A program made the position numbers and the translations under genes. From a bacterium (lineage in GTDB: Bacteria; Gemmatimonadota; Gemmatimonadetes; Longimicrobiales; RSA9), in assembly GCA_003242735.1 (NCBI GenBank), contig QGVH01000006.1, positions 94,550 to 158,549 on the forward strand: a DNA stretch of 64,000 nt. Reading direction: 5' to 3'. Shown here in pieces: positions 52,927 through 62,079 of the stretch. The stretch's first letter is position 1, and every line of letters starts with the position of its first letter. Under the pieces are notes generated by a model that had not been told where the DNA came from, did no database searches, and was given only the letters and a program-made list of their open reading frames with translations.

Positions 52927-53865
52927 CTACCGCGCGCACGCCCGTACGGGGCCCGCCGTCGGATCGGCGGCTCGCGGCGTAGCAGCGACGCGCCGGCCGG
53001 TCCCGGCCGCCGCCCGCCGCAGCACCAGCTCCGCGACGACGGGGAAGTGGTCGGACGCGACCGTCTCCTCCACGACGTCCACCGCCACCACCCTCCAGCG
53101 GTCCTTGCCCGACACGAACACGTAATCGATCTCGCGGTTCGGGTCGTCCGCGCTGAACGTGAAGCGCTGCTCGCCCGTCTTCGCCGCTTCCCTCGCCCGT
53201 TCGCGGAAGAGGGAGAGCGTGCGCGTGTGCGGGCGGTCGTTGAAGTCTCCGGCGAGGATGTAGGGCGTGGAGAGGGAGTCCAGGAAGCGCGCGACCCGCT
53301 GCGCCTGAGCGAAGCGGTACCCATCGCCGGCGACCCAGTCGAAGTGCACGTTGACCACGGTCACCGGGCCGCCCGGCGCATCGAGCTCGACCGCGAGGGC
53401 GACCCGCGGCTCGTTGCCGTCCGGCAGACGCACCGGGTTCGCCCGGCGGATCGCGCAACGGGAGAGGATCGCCATGCCGTAGCGCCCGCCCTGGTAGTCC
53501 ATGAACGCGCCGAACGCGTGCTCCATCCCGAGCAGCTCGGCCAGCCGCTTCGCCTGGTCCTCGCCGCCGCTGCGCGTCACGACGCTGTCCACCTCCTGGA
53601 GCGCGATCACATCGGCATCGAGCGAACGCAGCACCCGCGCGATCCGCTCGAGGTCGACGCGCCGGTCCAGCCCCTCGCCGTGGTGGATGTTGTAGGTGAC
53701 GACGCGCCACGTCTCCGCCGCCGGCGCGGGCGTCGGCTCGCCGGGCGGCGCAGGCCTGGCGCACGCGGCGAGGAGCAGGAGAGCGAGCACGCGTGCGGCC
53801 CGGGCTCGGGACGCGGCGGCGCGGCGCAGTCGGGGCGCCGGATCGGAAAACGCGGTACGGAGCAT
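52927..53865 (-). CDS. Endonuclease/exonuclease/phosphatase (EEP) family lipoprotein
   Basis: A 312-residue EEP-fold hydrolase with a lipoprotein signal (VLALLLLAACARP). Catalytic motifs appear in order: VVTYNIHHGEGLDRRVDL, VIALQEVDSVV (Glu), YGMAILSRC, VVNVHFDWVAG, LAGDFNDRP (Asp, Asn) and ASDHFPVVAEL (Asp-His). Such secreted EEP proteins act as phosphodiesterases or nucleases. GAGG precedes ATG 53865. The amidohydrolase follows. Confidence 0.9.
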   Translation of the reverse strand: MLRTAFSDPAPRLRRAAASRARAARVLALLLLAACARPAPPGEPTPAPAAETWRVVTYNIHHGEGLDRRVDLERIARVLRSLDADVIALQEVDSVVTRSGGEDQAKRLAELLGMEHAFGAFMDYQGGRYGMAILSRCAIRRANPVRLPDGNEPRVALAVELDAPGGPVTVVNVHFDWVAGDGYRFAQAQRVARFLDSLSTPYILAGDFNDRPHTRTLSLFRERAREAAKTGEQRFTFSADDPNREIDYVFVSGKDRWRVVAVDVVEETVASDHFPVVAELVLRRAAAGTGRRVAATPRAADPTAGPVRACAR

Positions 53866-53958
53866 GGCGTCATCCTCGAAGCAAATGGCGGAATGGATGC
53901 GGAACGCAGCGCGGATCTGCAACCTGCACGGCCCGCAGTGTGAGGACGTCGAACACCG

Positions 53959-54618
53959 TCAGCGCGGCGATCTCTTGCCGTACAGCCGCAGGAACGCGCG
54001 CACGCCGCTCGCCACGAGCGCCTCCACCTCGGCCTGCTCGAGCGGGAGCGCGCCGAACAGCGAGCGCAGACTCGCCGGGCTGGTGACCAGCGCGGCGAAG
54101 TGGCGGGCCGCCTCGTCGGCGTCATCGATGTCCAGCAGACCTTCTTCCGCGAGTCGCGCGAGGTGCGCCGCCAGCGCCCGGTGCACCGCCTCCGGCCCCA
54201 GCTCGCGCCACGTCTGCACGATCGCCGGGAAGTGCCGCGCCTCGGAGACGATCAGCAACACCAGCGACTGGTGCTCGCGCGACTCCGCGTCCGTGGACGC
54301 CCACGCCCGGCCGAACGCGTTCAGCCGCTGCTCCAGGTCGCCCGTGCCGCCCAGGTGCCGATCGGCCATGGCGATGAGCTGCCGCGTCGCCTCCGCCGTG
54401 CTCTCCTCGACCACGGCGCGGAAGAGCTGGTCCTTGTCCGCGAAGTGGCTGTACAGCGTGCGCTTGGAGACGCCCGCCTGGGCCGCGATGGCGTCCATGC
54501 TCGTGCGCACGTAGCCCTCGCGCAGGAAGAGCGTCCGCGCCGCCTCCAGGATCGCGCTCCGTTTGGCCTCCGACCGCCGCCGACCCGGGGGCCGGGTCGC
54601 TGGATCTCCTGCCGCCAT
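53959..54618 (-). CDS. TetR family transcriptional regulator
   Basis: A 219-residue TetR-type repressor. The N-terminal helix-turn-helix is AILEAARTLFLREGYVRTSM, IAAQAGVSKRTLYSHFADKDQLF (residues ~22-65). The C-terminal helical ligand-binding domain ends in ALPLEQAEVEALVASGVRAFLRLYG. It is divergently transcribed from the MFS exporter at 54744, with an inverted repeat in the shared region. It therefore probably represses the pump and is released by a toxic substrate. Confidence 0.95.
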   Translation of the reverse strand: MAAGDPATRPPGRRRSEAKRSAILEAARTLFLREGYVRTSMDAIAAQAGVSKRTLYSHFADKDQLFRAVVEESTAEATRQLIAMADRHLGGTGDLEQRLNAFGRAWASTDAESREHQSLVLLIVSEARHFPAIVQTWRELGPEAVHRALAAHLARLAEEGLLDIDDADEAARHFAALVTSPASLRSLFGALPLEQAEVEALVASGVRAFLRLYGKRSPR

Positions 54619-54709
54619 CGCACCTCTCGTCGAGCCGTGTTCCGGACATTACGACGCCGGGCCGCGGCCCGCCACGCCGCGGTCCACATCCTCCCGCCCC
54701 GCACTGCCC

Positions 54710-54743
54710 TTGACAATACTAAACGGTATAGTTTACTTAGGCC
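54710..54743 (+). promoter_or_regulatory. MFS promoter with TetR operator
   Basis: TTGACA (54710-54715) is the -35, with a -10-like TTACTT at 54733-54738 (17-nt spacing). The inverted repeat TAAAC-GGTATA-GTTTA (54720-54735) fills the spacer, the classic position for a TetR-family operator. The expected transcription start falls at or next to ATG 54744, and there is no good ribosome site, so the exporter mRNA may be leaderless. Confidence 0.6.
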
Positions 54744-56231
54744 ATGGACAGGATCGACCGCCGGCTCGCCGCCCTCGCCGCCGTCCTGCTGTGCGGCGCG
54801 GTCCCGGCGCTCATGGACGCGACGATGGTGAACGTCGCGGTCGAGGCGCTGGCCGCCGACCTGGACGGGACCCTGACCGACGCGCAGTGGGTGGTGACCG
54901 GCTACCTCCTCGCCACCACGGTCGGGATCCCGCTGGTCGGCTGGGGGCTGGACCGCTTCGGCGCCCGGGCGCTGTGGACCTTCGCCCTGGCGCTGTTCGC
55001 CGCCGGCTCGGCGCTCTGCGGGGTGGCGTGGTCGCTCAGGAGTCTCGTCGTGTTCCGCATCGCCGCAGGTCTCGGCGGCGGCCTGGTCCTGCCGCTCGTC
55101 CAGGCGATCATCGCGGCCGCCGCGGGGCCGCTGCGCGTGGGGCGCGCGATGCTCCTGCTCACCGTGCCGGGGCAGTTCGTGATGATCCTGGGCCCGGTGT
55201 TCGGCGGTCTGATCATCGAGTCTCTGGGCTGGCGCTGGACGTTCTTCTCGCAGGCCCCTCTGTGCGCCGCCGCGGCGGTGCTCGGATGGTGGCGGGTGCC
55301 GAGCGGGCGACGGAACGGGAGCTCCCGGCTCGACGTCGTCGGGTTCGCACTGCTGCTGCCTGCGCTGGTGATGCTGGTCCACGGCCTCTCGAGCCTCCGG
55401 CCGGAAGGTGTGCGGGAGGTGAGCACCGGAGCGGTCGCAGCCACCGCGTGGGGAGCACCCGCGACCGCCCTCCCGCCCTCCACCTGGGTTCTCGCCGGGG
55501 GTGTGCTCCTCGTCGGCTTCGTCGCTCACGCGCTCCGTGGCCGGGCCACGCCGTTGCTGGACCTGCGGCTCTTCGCCCGGCGCTCGTTCGCCGTGGCCGC
55601 GGCGCTGCTGTTCGTCACCGGGCTCGCCATGTGGGCGCCGCTGTTCCTGCTGCCGCTGTTCTACCAGCGTGTGCTCGGCGCGGACGCGCTGGACGCGGGG
55701 CTGCTGCTCGCTCCCCAGGCGCTCGGGACGGCGCTCGGAATGGCGGCCGCAGGCCGGCTCGCGGACCGCGCTGCCGCGGCGCGGCCGTTGATCGTCGCGG
55801 GCACTGCGTTCGCCGTGGTCGCCACGCTGCCCTTTGCCCTCGCCCCCCGCGGCGTGGCCGGCGCGGCGCTCGGCGCAGCGCTGCTCGCGCGCGGCTTCGG
55901 CCTCGGCGTCGCCCACGTTCCGCTCATGCCGCTCCTGTACGGCGGCGTGGAGCGCGAGTCCATCGGCCAGGCGACGGGTCTCGCCAGTGTGCTCCAGCGT
56001 TGCGGCGCGGCCTTCGGCACGGCCGCCCTCGCCGTGGTGTTGAGCGCCCAGCTCGATGCGGCGGCAGCGGGAGCCCGTGGCGCGGATCCGGACGCGCTCG
56101 CCGTGGCGTTCGGCCGCACGTTCTGGTGGGTCGTCGCGTTCACCGCGCTCGCGTGGGTCCCGGCGATGGTGCACCGGCCGCTGGAGGCGCAGAGGAGCGC
56201 GAGCGCCGGTACCCGTCCACACGATCGTTGA
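54744..56231 (+). CDS. MFS efflux transporter, DHA2 (EmrB/QacA) type
   Basis: A 495-residue drug:H+ antiporter with about 14 membrane segments. The DHA2 signature VPALMDATMVNVAVEALAADL lies in the first helix. TDAQWVVTGYLLATTVGIPLVGWGLDRFGARALW is motif A-like, and RIAAGLGGGLVLPLVQAIIA and PGQFVMILGPVFGGLI (motif C, antiporter) follow. It exports small toxic compounds across the inner membrane. It is divergent from TetR with an operator in its promoter. A flavin reductase gene follows after 10 nt. Confidence 0.94.
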   Translation: MDRIDRRLAALAAVLLCGAVPALMDATMVNVAVEALAADLDGTLTDAQWVVTGYLLATTVGIPLVGWGLDRFGARALWTFALALFAAGSALCGVAWSLRSLVVFRIAAGLGGGLVLPLVQAIIAAAAGPLRVGRAMLLLTVPGQFVMILGPVFGGLIIESLGWRWTFFSQAPLCAAAAVLGWWRVPSGRRNGSSRLDVVGFALLLPALVMLVHGLSSLRPEGVREVSTGAVAATAWGAPATALPPSTWVLAGGVLLVGFVAHALRGRATPLLDLRLFARRSFAVAAALLFVTGLAMWAPLFLLPLFYQRVLGADALDAGLLLAPQALGTALGMAAAGRLADRAAAARPLIVAGTAFAVVATLPFALAPRGVAGAALGAALLARGFGLGVAHVPLMPLLYGGVERESIGQATGLASVLQRCGAAFGTAALAVVLSAQLDAAAAGARGADPDALAVAFGRTFWWVVAFTALAWVPAMVHRPLEAQRSASAGTRPHDR

Positions 56232-56241
56232 GGTGGAAGCC

Positions 56242-56811
56242 ATGCTGCGCATCGCCGTCATCGTCGGCAGCACGAGGGAGCGCAGGTTCGGCGAGGTGGT
56301 GGCGCGATGGTTCGTGCGCCGGGCCGAGCAGCGCGACGACCTGGAGCTGGACGTCATCGACCTGCGCGACATTCCGCTCAGGCCCGTGCAGCAGACGCCG
56401 TTCGAGTGCGACGACCCGGCGGTCCACGCCCTCGCCGCGCGCATCGAGGCCGCGGACGGCTTCGTCGTCGTGACGCCGGAGTACAACCACGGCTACCCCG
56501 CGTCCCTCAAGCTCGCCATCGACTCGGTCTACGACGGCTGGCTCGCGAAGCCCGTGGCGTTCGTCTCATACGGCGGCGTCGGCGGCGGGCTGCGGGCGGT
56601 GGAGCAGTTGCGCCAGGTGTTCGCCGAGCTGCACGCCGTCACGCTGCGCGACACGGTCAGCTTCCACATGGCGCACGACCTGTTCGGCGAGGACGGCGAG
56701 CTGCGGGACGGCGCGGCGGCGGATGCAGCGGCGCGCCGGCTCCTGGACCGTCTGGTGTGGTGGGCGAGCGCGCTGCGTGACGCGCGAGGGCGGCAGCCGT
56801 ACGTGGTCTGA
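56242..56811 (+). CDS. NADPH-dependent FMN reductase family protein
   Basis: A 189-residue flavodoxin-like reductase. RIAVIVGSTRERRFGEVVARW binds the FMN phosphate, and DGFVVVTPEYNHGYPASLKLAIDSVYDGWLAKPVAFVSYGG is the classic FMN_red core. It reduces quinones, azo compounds or free flavin. GAGGTGGAAG precedes ATG 56242, and it follows the efflux gene by 10 nt, so TetR probably controls it too. The set (pump, flavin reductase, quinone oxidoreductase) suggests a response to redox-active toxicants. Confidence 0.93.
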   Translation: MLRIAVIVGSTRERRFGEVVARWFVRRAEQRDDLELDVIDLRDIPLRPVQQTPFECDDPAVHALAARIEAADGFVVVTPEYNHGYPASLKLAIDSVYDGWLAKPVAFVSYGGVGGGLRAVEQLRQVFAELHAVTLRDTVSFHMAHDLFGEDGELRDGAAADAAARRLLDRLVWWASALRDARGRQPYVV

Positions 56812-56839
56812 AGCCGACGACGTCGAGAGGGGGCTCACT

Positions 56840-57826
56840 GTGCACGCGATCGTCCTGCGCGAGTTCGGCCCGCCCGGTGTGTTGCGCCTGGAGCGCGTCG
56901 CGGACCCCGAGCCGGCCGCCGGCCAGCTCCGCATCGCCGTCACGGCCGCCGGCGTGCATCGGATCGACGCGTGGGTCCGTGCAGGCATCGAATCACCCGC
57001 GACGCTGCCGCTGCCGGCGCTGCCGTGGGTCCCCGGCCGCGAGGTCGCGGGCGTGGTGGACGCGGTGGGGCCGGGCGTGGACCCGGGGTGGCTGGGCCGG
57101 CGCGTCGTCGCGCACCTCGGCCCTGCTGCCGGCGGCTACGCCGAGCGCGCGGTGTGCGCCGAGGACGCGGCGCTGGTGATCCCCGAGGGCGTGGGAGACG
57201 ACGTCGCGGTGGCGATGATCGGGACCGGCCGCACAGCGCTCGGCGTGCTGGACGTCGCGCGCGTCGAGCGGGGCGACGTGGCCCTCGTCACCGGCGCGGC
57301 CGGCGGCGTCGGGAGTCTGCTCGTGCAGCACCTGCACCGCGTGGCGGGCGCGACGGTCGTCGCGGCGGTTGGCGGCGCCGCGAAGGTGGAGCACGCGGGC
57401 GAGGACGGCGCCGACGTCGTCGTCGACTACAGCGAACCCGGGTGGACGCGCGCGGTGCGTGACGCGCTCGAGGATGGTGCCGTGAGCCTGGTGCTGGACG
57501 GCGTGGGCGGGCGCGTGGGGCGAGACGCGTTCGAGCTGCTCGGCGCCGGCGGCCGGTTCGTCTTCTTCGGCTGGGCGTCCGGCACGCCGACCGCGTTCAC
57601 GACCGACGACCTGTACGCGCGCGGGCTGACCGCGGCCGCCGCGGTCGGCCCGGCGCTGTTCCGCCTCGCCGGCGGCATGCGCGCGCTCCAGGAGCGCGCG
57701 CTCGCCGCAGCGGCCGCGGGCGTCCTCACGCCGCGCATTCAGCGCTTTCCGCTGGCCGACGCGGCCGCCGCGCACTCCGCCCTCGAGGCGCGAACGGCGG
57801 TGGGGAAAGTGGTGCTGGTGCCGTGA
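56840..57826 (+). CDS. Zinc-type alcohol dehydrogenase-like quinone oxidoreductase
   Basis: A 328-residue medium-chain dehydrogenase. An N-terminal GroES-like domain (VLREFGPPGVLRLERVADPEPAAGQL, WVPGREVAGVVDAVGPGVD) is followed by a Rossmann fold (GDVALVTGAAGGVGSLLVQHLHRVAGA). The structural-zinc cysteines and catalytic Cys/His pair are absent, as in NADPH:quinone oxidoreductases of the QOR group. GTG 56840 has AGAGGGGG upstream. It is third in the run with the efflux pump and FMN reductase. Confidence 0.92.
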   Translation: MHAIVLREFGPPGVLRLERVADPEPAAGQLRIAVTAAGVHRIDAWVRAGIESPATLPLPALPWVPGREVAGVVDAVGPGVDPGWLGRRVVAHLGPAAGGYAERAVCAEDAALVIPEGVGDDVAVAMIGTGRTALGVLDVARVERGDVALVTGAAGGVGSLLVQHLHRVAGATVVAAVGGAAKVEHAGEDGADVVVDYSEPGWTRAVRDALEDGAVSLVLDGVGGRVGRDAFELLGAGGRFVFFGWASGTPTAFTTDDLYARGLTAAAAVGPALFRLAGGMRALQERALAAAAAGVLTPRIQRFPLADAAAAHSALEARTAVGKVVLVP

Positions 57827-57879
57827 CTCCGCGTTGCACGCGCTGCTGGTGGAGCGCCGACGACCAGCGCATCTCGCGA

Positions 57880-57926
57880 ACCGCCCTCCCCTCGGGCCGT
57901 CGGAGCGGGCCCGCAAGGAGGGCGGT
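57880..57926. terminator. Long hairpin between convergent genes
   Basis: ACCGCCCTCC (57880-57889) pairs with GGAGGGCGGT (57917-57926). The 27-nt apex contains a further GGGCC/GGCCC pairing. It sits between the convergent ends of the oxidoreductase and M16 genes, so it can act for both. Confidence 0.5.
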
Positions 57927-57997
57927 GTTCATCAGAAGAGGGCGAGGAGGCCGCGTGGCCGCCGTGGCGGTCGTTCCCGCCGCGGCGGCCCTGCGTC

Positions 57998-60883
57998 TCA
58001 GTTCGTGCCGCTCGCCTTGGCGGCCGCCTTCGCGAAGTCGCCCGCCTTCACGATGACGAGCTTCGCGGGGTCGATGTGGCGGCGGAGCGCCGCGTGGATC
58101 TGCTCCGGCGTGAGCGCGCGCACCTTCGCCTCGAGCTCGGCGTCGTGCTGGAGCGTGCGGCCGAGGAACAGACCGTTGTGGATGGTGCCGACGAGCTGCG
58201 CGTCCGTCGCGCGGGCCACGTCGCGCTGCTGCATCCAGCCCCGCTTCGCCGCCTCGACCTCCTCGGCGGTGAAGCCGTCGCGCACGGCCTTCTCGAGCTC
58301 CTCGCGGAGAGCGGCGACCAGGCGGTCCGCGTTCTCCGGCGCGTAGATCGCGTAGGCCATGAACATGGCGGTGCTGTCGAGGGGCGGAACCGAGATGGAT
58401 CCGCCGACGCCGTAGCTGATGCCTTCCTGCTGGCGGATGCGGGTGGCCAGCCGGGAGTTGAGGAAGCCGCCGCCCAGCATGTAGCCCGCGAGCACGAGCG
58501 CCGGGTAATCCGGGTGATCGTCCCGCATTTCGAAGTTGATGCCGGCGTAGAGGTACGCGTTGGCCTTGTCCGGCGTCTCGATGCTGATGGTGGTCGGCTC
58601 GGCCTCGTGGTGGCTCGATGCGACGCGCGCGTACGGCCGGCGCATCGGCCAGTTCCCGAACGCTTCGCGGGCGAACGCCTCCACCTCGGCGGCGTCGAAG
58701 TCGCCGAGCACGGTGAAGTTGCCGCCGGCGCCGGCGCCGTAGAAGTCGTCGTAGAACCTGCGGACGTCATCGAGCGTCGTCGCCTCCACCGCCGCGATCG
58801 CCTCCTCGATGGTCGGCGTGTAGTGCACGTGCCCCTGCGGCCGCGGGCTCATGTGCCGCTGGAACGCGATCGAGGCGAGCGGGCCCGGCTCCGACTTCTG
58901 GCTCTCGAGGGCGGCCAGCCGCTCGCGCTTCAGCGTCTCGAACTCCTGCGGATCGAACGCGGGCTCGCGCAGGACCTCACGGAGCAGCTCGAGGACCTGC
59001 AGCAGGTTCTCCCGGCTCGTCTCGATGGAGGCGCTCACCGCCGTCGCGCTCCCGGAGACGGACATCTGGGTCTGGAGCCGGGCCAGCTCGTCGCTTAGCT
59101 CCTGGCGCGTGCGCTTCTTCGTGCCGCGCATGAGCATGGCGCCGGTCAGGCTGCCGTGGGTGGAGCGGCCGGTCAGGTCCGCCTCGTTGCCGATGCGCTG
59201 CGTGAAGCGGACGAGCACGGTGCCGCCGCGCGTCTGCTTGGGCAGCAGCGCGATCTTGAAGCCGTTGTCGAGCTCGATGCGCCGGGTGCGCGCCTCGATG
59301 TTCTCGTGCGTCGGCTCGAACGCTTCGCCGACCGCCATGATCTCCCGGCCCTTGTAGCCGGAGACGAGGGACTCGACGTCCGTCACGTCCGGCACCTCGG
59401 CGCGCTGCGGCTCCTTCTCCGGGATGAAGAGCCCGAGCGTGCGGTTGGACGGCAGGAGGTACTTCGCGGCCACCCGCGCCACGTCGTCCGTCGTCGCCTC
59501 CTGCAGCCGGTCGCGGTGGAGGAAGAGCAGGCGCCAGTCGCCCGCGGCGGCCCATTCGGTCAGGTCCAGGCCGACGCGCTCGGAGTTCGAGAGCGTGAGC
59601 CGGATGGTCCGCAGGCGCGCAGCGCGTGCGCGCTCGACCTCCTCGTCCGTCGGCGGGTCGGTGCGGAGCGACTCGAGGGTCTGGATGAACGCGTCACGCG
59701 CCGCGTCCAGCGACTGGTCGAGCCGGACCTCGGCGTAGGCGAGCAGCACGCCGGGCTCCCGCAACGCGTAGCTCGCGGCGCCGACGCTCGTGGCGAGCCC
59801 GGGCTCGACGAGCGCCTTGTAGAGCCGGCCGGAGGGCGTGTTGCCCAGCACGTGCGCGAGCAGGTCCACGGCCGGATAATCCTCGTGCGCGGCCGGCGGG
59901 ACGTGGTACGACGCCATGACGTACTGCACGTCGCCGACGCGGCGCACGATGACCATACGCTCGCCGTCCTGCGGGGGCTCGCGGGTGTACGTGGGCCAGA
60001 GCCTGTCCTCACCCGAGCGGTCCGGCCGCGGAATCGCGCCGAAGTACTTCTCGATCAGACGCAGCGCGCGCTCCTCATCGAAGCTCCCGGAGACGACGAG
60101 GATCGCGTTGTCGGGCTGGTAGTAGCGCCGGTAGAACGCCTGGAGCCGCTCGATGGGCACGTTTTCGATGTCCGAGCGCGCGCCGATCGTCGTGCGGCCG
60201 TAGGCGTGCCACAGGTACGCGGCGGACATCGTGCGGTCGAGCAGCACGCCGAACGGGCTGTTCTCGCCGGACTCCCACTCGTTGCGGACGACGGTCATCT
60301 CGGAGTCCAGGTCCTCCTTCCGCACGAAGGAGTTGACCATGCGGTCCGCCTCGAGGCGGATCGCCCACTCGAGGTTCTCCTCCGATGCCGGGAAGGTGAT
60401 GAAGTAGTTCGTGCGGTCGAACCACGTGGTGCCGTTGGCGCGGCCGCCCCGCTCGGTGAGCTCCTGCGGGATGTCGGGGTGCGACGGCGTGCCCTTGAAC
60501 TGCAGGTGCTCGAGCAGGTGCGCCATGCCGGACTCGCCGTACCCCTCGTGCCGCGAGCCGACGAAGTAGGTGATGTTGACCGTGGTGGACGGCCGCGAGG
60601 GATCCGGGAACAGCACGATCCGGAGCCCGTTCGGGAGCCGGTACTCGCTGATGCCCTCGACCGTGGCGACGTGCTCGGCCTTCGGCGGCTGCGGCGCGAC
60701 CGTGGGCTGGCGGACCTGCGCGACCAGCGCCGGCGGCAGCGGTACGGCGAGGGCGAGGAAGAGGAGCATCAGCGCCGCGCGCGCGCGTGGCAGGCGCGTG
60801 GGCGCGGCGGTCGATCGTCGGGCCCGGGTCGGCGCGGTGCCGGCGGCCCGACGGGAGTGGAGAGAGGCGCACAGCCGGGTCAT
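57998..60883 (-). CDS. Exported double-domain M16 metallopeptidase (PqqL-like)
   Basis: A 961-residue exported insulinase-family peptidase. A long basic signal region (ALMLLFLALAVPLPPALVAQ) precedes the first M16 unit. That unit carries the inverted zinc motif HLLEH (122-126) and downstream Glu (LDSEMTVVRNEWESG). A second pair of M16 domains starts near residue 520 (RRIELDNGFKIALLPKQTRGGTVLVRF) without the zinc motif. The two halves form a clamshell that degrades peptides in the periplasm. GGAGG precedes the tandem ATGs; 60883 has better spacing than 60886. Confidence 0.93.
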   Translation of the reverse strand: MTRLCASLHSRRAAGTAPTRARRSTAAPTRLPRARAALMLLFLALAVPLPPALVAQVRQPTVAPQPPKAEHVATVEGISEYRLPNGLRIVLFPDPSRPSTTVNITYFVGSRHEGYGESGMAHLLEHLQFKGTPSHPDIPQELTERGGRANGTTWFDRTNYFITFPASEENLEWAIRLEADRMVNSFVRKEDLDSEMTVVRNEWESGENSPFGVLLDRTMSAAYLWHAYGRTTIGARSDIENVPIERLQAFYRRYYQPDNAILVVSGSFDEERALRLIEKYFGAIPRPDRSGEDRLWPTYTREPPQDGERMVIVRRVGDVQYVMASYHVPPAAHEDYPAVDLLAHVLGNTPSGRLYKALVEPGLATSVGAASYALREPGVLLAYAEVRLDQSLDAARDAFIQTLESLRTDPPTDEEVERARAARLRTIRLTLSNSERVGLDLTEWAAAGDWRLLFLHRDRLQEATTDDVARVAAKYLLPSNRTLGLFIPEKEPQRAEVPDVTDVESLVSGYKGREIMAVGEAFEPTHENIEARTRRIELDNGFKIALLPKQTRGGTVLVRFTQRIGNEADLTGRSTHGSLTGAMLMRGTKKRTRQELSDELARLQTQMSVSGSATAVSASIETSRENLLQVLELLREVLREPAFDPQEFETLKRERLAALESQKSEPGPLASIAFQRHMSPRPQGHVHYTPTIEEAIAAVEATTLDDVRRFYDDFYGAGAGGNFTVLGDFDAAEVEAFAREAFGNWPMRRPYARVASSHHEAEPTTISIETPDKANAYLYAGINFEMRDDHPDYPALVLAGYMLGGGFLNSRLATRIRQQEGISYGVGGSISVPPLDSTAMFMAYAIYAPENADRLVAALREELEKAVRDGFTAEEVEAAKRGWMQQRDVARATDAQLVGTIHNGLFLGRTLQHDAELEAKVRALTPEQIHAALRRHIDPAKLVIVKAGDFAKAAAKASGTN

Positions 60884-60886
60884 CAT

Positions 60887-61216
60887 CGTCCTCCGTCGTA
60901 CAAACACAGGAACAACACGAGCCAGCGAAATCGTGCACACCGGGGGCTGTTGCCGGTGTGTTCGATGTTCATCAACGAGTCGAAGATTGCACGGGTTTCG
61001 TGGCAGCCCGGGAATAGGAGAGCTGGCCGTGTGGGGGCATTCATGGGGGGGCGGGTACGCGTCTGTCAACTATGGGGTTCGTAGTGCGCGTACGGCTCGG
61101 CGCCGCCGGGCTGGCGGGTGGCTAAGCTGGGCGGCGAAGGGAGGCGGTGTGGTGGGACGCGCTCCCGTCGGCGCCTATTTGTTCGACAGCTCGGTGGAGG
61201 TGCGCGCCGCGGCGCC
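60887..61216. other. Intergenic stretch, nothing recognised
   Basis: About 330 nt between the M16 gene and the VapC stop. It contains no repeat, RNA or promoter pattern I can support. GC is slightly lower around 60900-60960, possibly the M16 promoter region. Confidence 0.4.
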
Positions 61217-61693
61217 TCAGGTCCGCGCGTCCACGACCTGCGGGGCCTGGTGCGACGCCGCGTACTCGATGAGCCGGTGGTCCGCCGTGACCAGAGGGAT
61301 GTCGTGCAGCAGTGCGGCCGCGATGAGCATCCGGTCCGCCGGATCGTTGTGCAGGGCGTCCGACAGCCGTGTCGAGAGCAGCAACACGTCCCGGTCGAGC
61401 GGCAGGAACGCGATGCCGGGCGCGCGCTCCGCGCGGCGGAACCACACGCTCGCGTCGATCGACAGCCGCAGCTTGCCCTGCGCCGTCTTGACGGCCACCT
61501 CCCAGTACGAGATGTCCAGGACCCGCAGCCGGCCGCGGGCGGCGCTCGCCTCCAGGAGCCCGCGCAGCGGCGGCGTGATCCGCGCCGCGTCGCCCTCGAG
61601 CAGCCAGACCCAGACGTGGGTGTCCAGGAGTAGCGGGCCGTCGTACCCGGCGAGCGCCGCGGGGTCGTGCACAGGACCCGGCGTGTCGCTCAC
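61217..61693 (-). CDS. vapC: PIN-domain toxin VapC
   Basis: A 158-residue PIN-domain ribonuclease, toxin of a type II toxin-antitoxin pair. Acidic active-site residues lie in LLLDTHVWVWLLEGD, DISYWEVAVK, LHNDPADRMLIAAAL and LVTADHRLIEY. The segment FLPLDRDVLLLSTRLSD is typical of the VapC group paired with Phd-like antitoxins. GTG 61693 overlaps the antitoxin stop (GTGA), giving coupled translation after the antitoxin, as usual for these operons. Confidence 0.92.
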   Translation of the reverse strand: MSDTPGPVHDPAALAGYDGPLLLDTHVWVWLLEGDAARITPPLRGLLEASAARGRLRVLDISYWEVAVKTAQGKLRLSIDASVWFRRAERAPGIAFLPLDRDVLLLSTRLSDALHNDPADRMLIAAALLHDIPLVTADHRLIEYAASHQAPQVVDART

Positions 61694-61986
61694 CCGACGT
61701 CGCCCCACGCCGCGAAGTCCGGCGCGACGATGTCGCCGTGCCCGGCCACCGTCCCGCGCAGGAAGCCGAACGGGCTCGGCGCCGCCACGTCCGGCGCCAC
61801 GAGCTTCGCCACCGGGCGGCCCCGCTTCGTGATCAGGTACTGCGTCGTGCCGTCGGCGACCCTTTCCATCAGCTCGAGACAGGTGTTCTTGAACACGCCC
61901 GCGGCGACCTCAATCACCTCGGGTGCGCCCGCCGCGCCGGGCGGAGTGGACGGCGCGAGCGTCTCTTTCACGCGCTTCGAGGCAGG
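61690..61986 (-). CDS. Phd/YefM-type antitoxin
   Basis: A 98-residue antitoxin. IEVAAGVFKNTCLELMERVADGTTQYLITKRGRPVAKLVAP is the Phd/YefM DNA-binding fold, and the acidic C-terminal tail (IVAPDFAAWGDVG) would wrap the PIN toxin. GGAGGTTAGCC precedes GTG 61986. It normally represses its own operon; a 26-bp perfect palindrome lies 68 nt upstream at 62054-62079 and is the likely operator. Confidence 0.88.
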   Translation of the reverse strand, partial: PASKRVKETLAPSTPPGAAGAPEVIEVAAGVFKNTCLELMERVADGTTQYLITKRGRPVAKLVAPDVAAPSPFGFLRGTVAGHGDIVAPDFAAWGDVG

Positions 61987-62053
61987 CACGGCTAACCTCC
62001 GTGTTCGGACGAAGGGACTGTGAGTCCGGGCGACGTTCGGCGCCCGGCTCGGC

Positions 62054-62079
62054 CCATGGCCACGAATTCGTGGCCATGG
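62054..62079. promoter_or_regulatory. 26-bp perfect palindrome upstream of Phd/VapC operon
   Basis: Half-site CCATGGCCACGAA followed immediately by its exact reverse complement, with no spacer. Further CCATG/CATGG copies flank it to 62092. It lies 68-93 nt upstream of the antitoxin start, suiting cooperative antitoxin binding and operon autorepression. Confidence 0.6.
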
